From contig NZ_JAASAG010000003.1 in assembly GCF_012726265.1 (NCBI RefSeq), forward strand, positions 732,522-796,521: 64,000 nt of DNA, read 5' to 3'. The position numbers were made by a program, and so were the translations under genes. The notes under the pieces were generated by a model. The model was not told where the DNA came from, did no database searches, and saw only the letters and a program-made list of their open reading frames with translations. This DNA comes from Streptomyces sp. HNM0575 (GTDB taxonomy: Bacteria; Actinomycetota; Actinomycetes; Streptomycetales; Streptomycetaceae). Numbering within the stretch: position 1 is the stretch's first letter; each line of letters starts with the position of its first letter. This document shows positions 58,141 to 64,000 of this stretch, in pieces.

Positions 58141-59804
58141 ACAGGCCCGGCAGCGTCGCCGGGCCGCCGCCCGGCACGACCGGCCCCCACGGGCCGCCCC
58201 GAGGAGGCGCAGCGATGAGCGCAGCCACCCCCGGCCGGCACGCGGACGGCGAAGCCGCCGCCGCGCCCGGACCGGACCGCACCCACGACGGCTTCGGACC
58301 CGAGAGCTTCGGACCCGAGGGCTTCGGCCCCGGCGGTTTCACCGCCGACGACTTCGCCGCGGACGGCTTCGGCCCCGGCGAGTTCACGCTCGACCCCGTC
58401 GAGCGCGCCATAGCCGACATGGCCCTCGGCCGTCCCGTGGTGGTCGTCGACGACGAGGACCGGGAGAACGAGGGCGATCTGATCGTCGCCGCCGAGCGGA
58501 TCACCCCCGAGATCGTCGCCTTCATGATGAGCGAGTGCCGGGGCCTGATCTGCACGCCCATGGAGGCCGCCGACCTGGACCGGCTCGACGTGCCGCAGAT
58601 GGTCGAGCACAACTCCGAGTCGATGGGCACGGCCTTCACCGTCTCCGTCGACGCCACCGCGGACCACGGCGTCACCACCGGCATCTCCGCCGGGGACCGT
58701 GCCACCACCATCCGGCTGCTGGCAGATCCGGAGGCCGTGCCGTCCGACTTCGTACGGCCGGGCCACGCCTTCCCGCTGCGGGCCCGGCCCGGCGGCGTGC
58801 TGGCCCGCGCCGGGCACACCGAGGCGGGAGTCGACCTGGCGCGGCTGGCCGGGCTGCGGCCCGCCGCCGCCATCGTCGAGATCGCGGCCGAGGACGGCAC
58901 GATGCTGCGGCTGCCCGAACTGCTGCCGTTCGCCCGCAAGCACGGCCTCGCGGTGATCTCCATCGAGGACCTGATCGCCTACCGCAGGGCGCGCGCAGGG
59001 CAGGAGCACGAGGGGCCCGCGGACGCCGAGCGGCACCGGCCGGAACCGGCCGCCTTGCACCTGCCCGCGGACTCCGCACCTGCCACGTCCGCCACACCTG
59101 CCACGTCCGCCGGGGTCGCGTCGACCGCAGCGAACGCGGCGACGGTCGGATCCATGGAGCCTTCGGAGCCCGTCGTGCTGCGCGAAGCGGCCACGCGGCT
59201 GCCCACCCGCCACGGCGAGTTCCGGGCGTACGGCTACCGCTCCGCCGCCGACGGCGTCGAGCACATCGCCCTGGTCGCCGGTGATCCCACCGCGGACGGC
59301 GGCGAGGACGTGCTGGTGCGGGTCCACTCCGAGTGCCTCACCGGCGACGTCTTCGGGTCGCTGCGCTGCGACTGCGGCACGCAGCTGGACGCCTCCCTGG
59401 AGGGGGTGCAGTCCGAGGGCCGCGGGGTGGTGGTGTACCTGCGCGGGCACGAGGGCCGCGGCATCGGGCTGCTGTCGAAGCTGCGCGCCTACGAGCTCCA
59501 GGAGCGGGGCCGCGACACCCTCGACGCCAACCTCGAACTGGGGCTGCCGGCCGACGCCCGCGACTACGCCGCCGCCGCCCGGATCCTCGCGGACCTGGGC
59601 GTACGCTCCCTGCGGCTGATGACCAACAACCCGGAGAAGTCCGAGGCGCTCACCCGCCACGGACTGCGGGTCCAGGAGCGGGTGGCGATGCCCGTGGAGG
59701 CGGGCGAGCACAATCTGCGCTATCTGCGCACCAAGCGCGACCGCATGGGCCACGAACTGCCGTGGCTCGAGGCGCAGAAGGCCTCGCCGTGCGGCAGCCA
59801 GTGA
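58137..59804 (+). CDS. ribBA: bifunctional DHBP synthase / GTP cyclohydrolase II
   Basis: 555 residues. N-terminal ~85 residues are extra and include four or more 'FGPE/GGF' repeats (51-83). The DHBP synthase domain follows with '[18 protein letters not shown]' (~104-120), '[15 protein letters not shown]' and '[14 protein letters not shown]'; an Ala/Thr/Pro linker (~290-345) leads to GTP cyclohydrolase II with zinc cysteines in '[20 protein letters not shown]' and '[19 protein letters not shown]'. It makes both substrates for lumazine. ATG 58137 overlaps the ribM stop and has GAAGGAG upstream; ATG 58215, with its own GAGGAGG, is a possible second start that removes 26 residues. Confidence 0.96.
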   Translation: MNRPGSVAGPPPGTTGPHGPPRGGAAMSAATPGRHADGEAAAAPGPDRTHDGFGPESFGPEGFGPGGFTADDFAADGFGPGEFTLDPVERAIADMALGRPVVVVDDEDRENEGDLIVAAERITPEIVAFMMSECRGLICTPMEAADLDRLDVPQMVEHNSESMGTAFTVSVDATADHGVTTGISAGDRATTIRLLADPEAVPSDFVRPGHAFPLRARPGGVLARAGHTEAGVDLARLAGLRPAAAIVEIAAEDGTMLRLPELLPFARKHGLAVISIEDLIAYRRARAGQEHEGPADAERHRPEPAALHLPADSAPATSATPATSAGVASTAANAATVGSMEPSEPVVLREAATRLPTRHGEFRAYGYRSAADGVEHIALVAGDPTADGGEDVLVRVHSECLTGDVFGSLRCDCGTQLDASLEGVQSEGRGVVVYLRGHEGRGIGLLSKLRAYELQERGRDTLDANLELGLPADARDYAAAARILADLGVRSLRLMTNNPEKSEALTRHGLRVQERVAMPVEAGEHNLRYLRTKRDRMGHELPWLEAQKASPCGSQ

Positions 59805-60001
59805 CGGCCGCGCCGAGCGTCGCGGACAGCGCGCCCCGCACGTACGAGCAGCACGAGCAACACGAAGAGCACGAAGAGCACGAAGAACGCGAACTGCGTC
59901 AACGGTACGAACAGCGAGCGAGCGCCGGGCGCGGAGTGAACCGTACGAACGGTACGGAGCACGCCGCCGCAGCCGGCCGGAGTGAGGAGCGAGGAACGTG
60001 A
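59801..60001 (+). CDS. possible 66-residue His/Glu-rich ORF coupling ribBA and ribH
   Basis: A GTG at 59801 overlaps the ribBA stop as GTGA, and the TGA ending this frame (59999-60001) overlaps the ribH GTG start as GTGA. The predicted peptide has a run of Glu/Gln-His-Glu units ('[14 protein letters not shown]') encoded by CACGAAGAG-type 9-bp repeats, then a basic/polar tail. Third-position GC bias is moderate, lower than in the rib genes. It may be a real small protein, a translational bridge that keeps ribosomes moving to ribH, or a chance frame. No family recognised. Confidence 0.4.
   Translation: MTAAPSVADSAPRTYEQHEQHEEHEEHEERELRQRYEQRASAGRGVNRTNGTEHAAAAGRSEERGT
59845..59891. repeat. 9-bp repeats (CACGAAGAG type) between ribBA and ribH
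   Basis: About five GAGCAC/GAACAC-GA units follow each other in this stretch, encoding the His/Glu run of the small ORF when read in that frame. Confidence 0.7.
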
Positions 60002-60483
60002 GCGGCAAGGGCGCCCCCGGACTGTCCGTCGAGGACGTCGAGAACTGCGGCGAACTGCGAGTGGCGGTGGTCGCCGCCCAGTGGCACGAGACGGTGATGG
60101 ACGGACTCGTGGCCGGCGCCCTGCGCGCCGCACGGGAGCTGGGCACGGGCGAGCCGACGCTGCTGCGCGTCCCCGGCAGTTTCGAACTCCCCGTCGCGGC
60201 CGGGGTGCTCGCGCGCTCCGGCTACGACGCGGTCGTCGCGCTCGGCGTCGTCATCCGCGGCGGTACGCCGCACTTCGACTACGTATGCCAGGGCGTCACC
60301 CAGGGCCTGACGCAGGTGAGCGTCGAGACCGGCGTCCCCGTCGGCTTCGGTGTCCTCACCTGCGACGACGAGCAGCAGGCCCTGGACCGCGCCGGGCTTG
60401 CGGGCTCTTCCGAGGACAAGGGCCACGAGGCCGTGACGGCCGCCGTGGCGACCGCGGCGGCGCTGCGGAAGGCGGCCGTCTGA
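59998..60483 (+). CDS. ribH: 6,7-dimethyl-8-ribityllumazine synthase
   Basis: 161 residues, the usual size. '[26 protein letters not shown]', '[43 protein letters not shown]' (with the catalytic His of TPHF) and '[20 protein letters not shown]' are diagnostic. It condenses 5-amino-6-ribitylaminouracil with DHBP, giving the substrate of RibE. GTG 59998 has GAGGA upstream. Last gene of the riboflavin operon. Its stop codon lies in the first of three 11-bp repeats. Confidence 0.97.
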   Translation: MSGKGAPGLSVEDVENCGELRVAVVAAQWHETVMDGLVAGALRAARELGTGEPTLLRVPGSFELPVAAGVLARSGYDAVVALGVVIRGGTPHFDYVCQGVTQGLTQVSVETGVPVGFGVLTCDDEQQALDRAGLAGSSEDKGHEAVTAAVATAAALRKAAV

Positions 60484-60507
60484 CCGCCGTCTGATCGCCG
60501 TCCGACC
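60475..60507. repeat. 11-bp tandem repeat (three copies) spanning the ribH stop codon
   Basis: GCCGTCTGACC, GCCGTCTGATC and GCCGTCCGACC follow without gaps; the first contains the ribH TGA. Confidence 0.8.
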
Positions 60508-60555
60508 GGCCTCCGGGCGGCGAGACCCGGAGGCCGCAGGTCCCCGGCCGCCACG

Positions 60556-60561
60556 TAGAGT
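60556..60561 (+). promoter_or_regulatory. -10 element of hisE (near-leaderless)
   Basis: TAGAGT lies ten bases before the hisE ATG, so the transcript would begin within a few bases of the start codon. The same hexamer precedes the gene at 19772. Confidence 0.4.
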
Positions 60562-60571
60562 TGGGAACACC

Positions 60572-60844
60572 ATGGCGAACAAGACATTCGAGGAGCTCTT
60601 CGCGGAGCTCCAGCACAAGGCCGCCGACGGCGACCCCATCACCTCGCGCACGGCGGAACTGGCCGCGCAGGGCGTCCACTCCATCGGCAAGAAGATCGTC
60701 GAAGAGGCCGCCGAGGTGTGGATGGCCGCCGAGTACGAGGGTGACGAGCGCACCGCGGAGGAGATCTCGCAGCTCCTCTACCACCTCCAGGTCATGATGA
60801 TCGCCCGCGGCGTCTCGCTGGAGGACGTATACGCTCACCTCTGA
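60572..60844 (+). CDS. hisE: phosphoribosyl-ATP diphosphatase
   Basis: 90 residues, alpha-helical MazG-like fold: '[15 protein letters not shown]', '[24 protein letters not shown]' with the metal-binding Glu residues of EEAAE, and '[27 protein letters not shown]'. It hydrolyses PR-ATP to PR-AMP, the second step of histidine synthesis. Encoded apart from hisI, as usual in actinobacteria, and followed by hisG 148 bases later. It begins almost directly at its probable transcription start. Confidence 0.96.
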   Translation: MANKTFEELFAELQHKAADGDPITSRTAELAAQGVHSIGKKIVEEAAEVWMAAEYEGDERTAEEISQLLYHLQVMMIARGVSLEDVYAHL

Positions 60845-60992
60845 GCCCGCCGCCCTGCTCCCGTCCCGCCCTGTCCCGCAGTCCTTCCGCGGCTCACCGC
60901 CCCGCTCTTGCTCGTCGTACGCTCCCTCTCCACCACCTCCCTTCGGGCCGCTCGAGCCCGAACACCCCACCCACGCAAAGGAAGCCCGCACC

Positions 60993-61841
60993 ATGCTGCG
61001 CATCGCCGTCCCCAACAAGGGTTCACTCTCCGAGCCTGCGGCGGAGATGCTTCATGAGGCCGGATACAAGCAGCGCAAGGACCGCCGTGAACTGGTGCTG
61101 ACGGACACGGAGAACGACGTCGAGTTCTTCTTCCTGCGGCCCCGCGACATCGCCGTGTACGTCGGCTCCGGAAAGCTCGACATCGGCATCACCGGGCGCG
61201 ATCTGCTGCTGGACTCCGGTGCGAACGCCGAGGAGATCCTCCAACTCGGCTTCGCCGGCTCGACGTTCCGCTACGCCACCCGTCCCGGCACCGCCAAGGA
61301 CGTGCGCGACTTCGGCGGCATGGCCGTCGCCACGTCTTTCTCCGGCATCGTCAGCAGGCACCTCGCGGAGCACGGAGTGGACGCCTCCGTCGTCCACCTC
61401 GACGGCGCCGTGGAGACCGCCATCCAGCTCGGAGTGGCCGAGGTCATCGCCGACGTCGTGGAGACGGGCAGCACACTGCGCAACGCCGGGCTGGAGATCA
61501 TCAGCGAGCCGATCCTCCACTCCGAGGCCGTCGTCGTGCGCGGCACCGACGCCGGTGACGACGACCCCAAGGTCCGCCAGTTCCTGCGCCGCATGCAGGG
61601 CGTCCTCGTGGCCCGCCGGTACGTGATGATGGACTACGACATCCGTGCCGAGCACCTGGAGCAGGCCGTCGCGCTCACCCCCGGACTGGAGTCGCCCACG
61701 GTGTCACCGCTGCATGACCAGGGCTGGGTCGCCGTACGCTCCATGGTGCGTACGAAGGAGGCGCAGCGGATCATGGACGACCTCTACGAGCTGGGCGCAC
61801 GCGCCATCCTGACCACCGGCATCCACGCCTGCCGGCTGTGA
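60993..61841 (+). CDS. hisG: ATP phosphoribosyltransferase (long form)
   Basis: 282 residues, long HisG with a C-terminal regulatory domain. 'MLRIAVPNKGSLSEPAAEMLHEAGY', 'PRDIAVYVGSGKLDIGITGRDLL', 'GGMAVATSFSGIVSRHLAEHG', 'GAVETAIQLGVAEVIADVVETGSTLRNAGLEII' (PRPP-binding) and the C-terminal 'ARAILTTGIHACRL' are characteristic. It couples ATP and PRPP in the first, histidine-inhibited step of histidine synthesis. AAAGGAAG precedes the ATG. hisE-hisG next to the rib genes is a familiar Streptomyces arrangement. Confidence 0.97.
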   Translation: MLRIAVPNKGSLSEPAAEMLHEAGYKQRKDRRELVLTDTENDVEFFFLRPRDIAVYVGSGKLDIGITGRDLLLDSGANAEEILQLGFAGSTFRYATRPGTAKDVRDFGGMAVATSFSGIVSRHLAEHGVDASVVHLDGAVETAIQLGVAEVIADVVETGSTLRNAGLEIISEPILHSEAVVVRGTDAGDDDPKVRQFLRRMQGVLVARRYVMMDYDIRAEHLEQAVALTPGLESPTVSPLHDQGWVAVRSMVRTKEAQRIMDDLYELGARAILTTGIHACRL

Positions 61842-61878
61842 TCCGCCGAGCCGCAGCGCGTCCGCCAGGAGGATCCGC

Positions 61879-62325
61879 ATGACCGAACCCCCCGCTCTGC
61901 CCGTCACGTTCCGCCCGACCCGCACGCGTGCCGTGCTGATCACTGTCGGCGTCGCCGTGTTCGCGGTGCTCACGCTCGTCGGGCTGATCCTTCCGGCCAC
62001 GACTCCGGGGCAGCGGGTCAGTTTCGTGGTCACCGGGCTGCTGTTCCTGGGCGTACTGCTTCTGCTGTCGCGTCCGCATGTGACCGCCGACGAGGAGGGA
62101 GTCACCGTGGTCAATCTGACGACGCGGCGGCGCCTCGAATGGGCGGAAGTGCTGCGCGTCAATCTCCGCCAGGGCGACCCGTGGGTCGGCCTGGACCTCG
62201 CCGACGGTACGAGCCTGCCCGCCATGGGCATCCAGCCCGGGATCGCCAAGGAGCGGGCCGTCGCCGACGCGGTGGCGCTGCGTGCGCTGGCGGAGCGGTA
62301 CGGCACGGGGGAGACGGTGCGCTGA
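61879..62325 (+). CDS. PH-domain (bPH6-like) membrane protein
   Basis: 148 residues. Two N-terminal helices ('AVLITVGVAVFAVLTLVGLILPA', 'VSFVVTGLLFLGVLLLLSRP') anchor a bacterial pleckstrin-homology-like domain: 'VTADEEGVTVVNLTTRRRLEWAEVLRVNLRQGDPWVGLDLADGT' in pieces. This type regularly follows hisG in Streptomyces. Function unknown. GGAGGA precedes the ATG, 37 bases after hisG, so it is cotranscribed with hisG. Confidence 0.85.
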   Translation: MTEPPALPVTFRPTRTRAVLITVGVAVFAVLTLVGLILPATTPGQRVSFVVTGLLFLGVLLLLSRPHVTADEEGVTVVNLTTRRRLEWAEVLRVNLRQGDPWVGLDLADGTSLPAMGIQPGIAKERAVADAVALRALAERYGTGETVR

Positions 62326-62693
62326 TGCGCTGACAGGCCCCGGCGGACCCCGACCGCGATCGCATTCGCACCGGGCGTCCCCATGCGCGCCGGGCTTCGG
62401 CATACGTACCGGCACTCCGCGGGAGCCCTCCCGGCCACACCCCGGCGCGGTGCCGTCACAGCCCGCACCGGCGGCCCCCGCGGAATCAACTCCTCCGTCG
62501 GCTGCCTCTGCCGCCCGCCGCACGGACGTGTTTACTCTGGTCGGAACGGCGCATCCGCCGCCCCGGCCCCCACCCCGATTCGCAACCGCGCCCCGCAATC
62601 CCGCAACCCGAGGAGTGACCCCCGTCAGAGATGGACGGATCGTCCTGTAGTACCTGCGCTGTGTCCCCCACCCTCTTGCGGGGAGACACAGCA
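62326..62693. other. 368-base leader region of the CNNM gene
   Basis: No gene is seen. The region is GC-rich at first and then more mixed. A stable hairpin at its end covers the ribosome site of the next gene; a long leader of this kind before a probable Mg transporter could carry regulation, but I do not recognise a known riboswitch. Confidence 0.45.
62659..62693 (+). promoter_or_regulatory. hairpin sequestering the ribosome site of the CNNM gene
   Basis: GCTGTGTC (62659-62666) pairs with GACACAGC (62686-62693) and CCCC (62667-62670) with GGGG (62681-62684), with one bulged A at 62685 and a ten-base loop. The GGGGAG ribosome site (62681-62686) is inside the stem, and the ATG follows at 62694. 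Confidence 0.6.
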
Positions 62694-64000
62694 TGACCCT
62701 TTCGCTCGTGCTCCTCTCCGCCGCGTTCGTACTGGTCCTCGCCAACGGCTTCTTCGTCGCAGCCGAGTTCGGCCTCGTCACCGTCGAACGCCCCGAAGCC
62801 GAACGGGCCGCCGCCGAAGGCGACCGCCGGGCCCGCGCCGTCACCGCGGCGCTGCATGAACTCTCCTTCCAGCTCTCCGGCACGCAGCTCGGCATCACCC
62901 TCACCTCCCTCGTCGTCGGCATGCTCTGCGAGCCGGCGCTCGCCCGGCTGCTGAGCGGTCCGCTGACGGCGACGGGCCTGCCCGAGGGCGCGGTGCCCGG
63001 AACCGCCGTCACCGTCGGCATGTTCGTGGCCTCCGCCGTGCAGATGGTCGTCGGCGAACTGGTGCCCAAGAACTGGGCGGTCTCGCGGCCGCTGGCCGTG
63101 GCCCGGTTCGTCGCGGGGCCGCAGCGGGTGTTCTCCGCGGCGTTCCGTCCCGTGATCAGGCTGCTCAACACGGTCGCCAACCGCATCGTCCGGGCCTTCG
63201 GCGTGCAGCCCGCTGAGGAGCTGGCCTCGGCACGCACACCCGCCGAACTCGTCTCCCTCGCACGGCACTCCGCGCGTGCGGGAGCCATCGAGGAGGACAC
63301 CGCGGACCTCTTCGTGCGGACGCTGTCCCTCGCCGGCCTGACCGCGCAGCACGTGATGACGCCCCGGGTGCGGGTCAGCGCGCTCCAGTCCGGCGCCACC
63401 GTGGAGGACGTCGTCAACCTCACGCGCGCCACCGGCCTTTCGCGCTTCCCGGTCTGCCGTGAGCGGCTCGACGAGATCACCGGCACCGCCCACCTGAAGG
63501 ACGCGCTCGCCGTTCCCGCGCAGGAGCGGCTGCGCACGCCCGTGGACGACATCACCGAACCGGCGCTGCTCGTACCGGAGACGCTGCCCGTGCAGCCGCT
63601 GCTGGAGCGGCTGCGCAGGGAGGCACCCATAGCCGTCGTCGTCGACGAGTACGGAGGCACGGCCGGCGTGGTCACCCTGGAGGACATCGTCGAGGAGCTC
63701 GTCGGCGAGGTGCGCGACGAGCACGACGGCGTCGACGTGCCCGCGCTCGCCCCCGCGGCCCCCGACCCCGAGGGCCGCCCCGCCTGGGACGCCGACGGCG
63801 GCTGCCGCGTGGACATGCTGCGCCGCATCGGACTGCACGCTCCGGACGGGCCGTACGAGACGGTGGCCGGGCTGGTCGCCGACCGCCTCGGACGGATCCC
63901 CGCTCCCGGCGACACCGCTCATCTGCCAGGCGCTCCCGGTGAGTTCGGCTGGTCGCTGCGGGTCCGTCTCGTCGACCACCACCGCGCCGAACGGGTCCGC
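62694..64000 (+). CDS. CNNM/CorC-type hemolysin-family protein with CBS domains (runs off right edge)
   Basis: At least 435 residues; the stop lies beyond the window. The N-terminal CNNM membrane domain has 'VLVLANGFFVAAEFGLVTVER', 'FQLSGTQLGITLTSLVVGMLCEPALA' and 'QMVVGELVPKNWAVSRP', the small-residue/Pro motifs of Mg2+ binding in CorC/CNNM proteins. Two CBS domains follow ('HVMTPRVRVSALQSGATVEDVV', 'AVVVDEYGGTAGVVTLEDIVEELVGEV'), then the start of a CorC-HlyC domain. Members export or sense Mg2+. Translation is probably limited by the hairpin over its ribosome site. Confidence 0.92.

Overview
The window is GC-rich (roughly 70% or more by eye). Most genes have G or C at nearly every third codon position, GTG and TTG starts are common, TTA codons are almost absent, and several protein families are typical of Streptomyces (DUF397/WhiJ-type loci, SAV2177-type methyltransferases, DUF6397, DUF5995, Lrp- and ROK-type regulators). 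I read it as chromosomal sequence from Streptomyces or a close relative. I found no rRNA, tRNA, CRISPR array, insertion sequence, phage segment or large biosynthetic cluster.

Layout. 1-2709: start of a MatB-like acyl-CoA synthetase, a Pro-rich secreted protein and a ROK regulator. 2796-5553: divergent xylB/xylA with a shared operator region. 5619-10214: an ECF sigma factor with a SnoaL-like tail, a small conserved protein, an amino-acid permease and an EamA exporter. 10681-13336: a WhiJ-like regulatory locus (anti-sigma-type ATPase diverging from an HTH regulator, DUF397 and a methyltransferase). 13824-19330: a secreted SGNH esterase facing a translationally coupled SWIM-protein/SNF2-helicase pair. 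19485-26894: small conserved proteins, an MpaB-type oxygenase with the only in-frame TTA codon I found, a methyltransferase, a PPOX-type flavoprotein, an orphan roadblock protein, DUF6397 and acyl-CoA thioesterase II. 26983-34580: a DUF3516 helicase, a YdjM-like membrane hydrolase and a heterodimeric ABC exporter. 35022-44772: an L,D-transpeptidase-like lipoprotein, a secreted alpha-amylase, a D-lactate-dehydrogenase-like flavoprotein/FeS fusion, an ABC exporter, an MHS-family symporter and a VanX-like dipeptidase.

45720-50836 looks like an L-lysine 2-monooxygenase catabolic locus: permease, Lrp regulator, DavA-like amidase and DavB-like FAD monooxygenase. Its two candidate promoters carry the same 12-bp element (RCGCAAYGGWWC) at matching distances from the -10 hexamers, which suggests coordinated activation by the local Lrp protein.

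50958-54905 holds a luciferase-like oxidoreductase, a VOC protein, DUF5995 and an MFS transporter. 55212-60483 is an FMN-riboswitch-controlled riboflavin operon (ribD, ribE, ribM, ribBA, a possible 66-codon coupling ORF, ribH). It is followed by hisE, hisG, a PH-domain membrane protein and a CNNM/CBS protein that runs off the right edge.

A recurring feature is short tandem duplication at or just past stop codons, seen behind at least eight genes. All functions are read from sequence and remembered family features; no database search was run.
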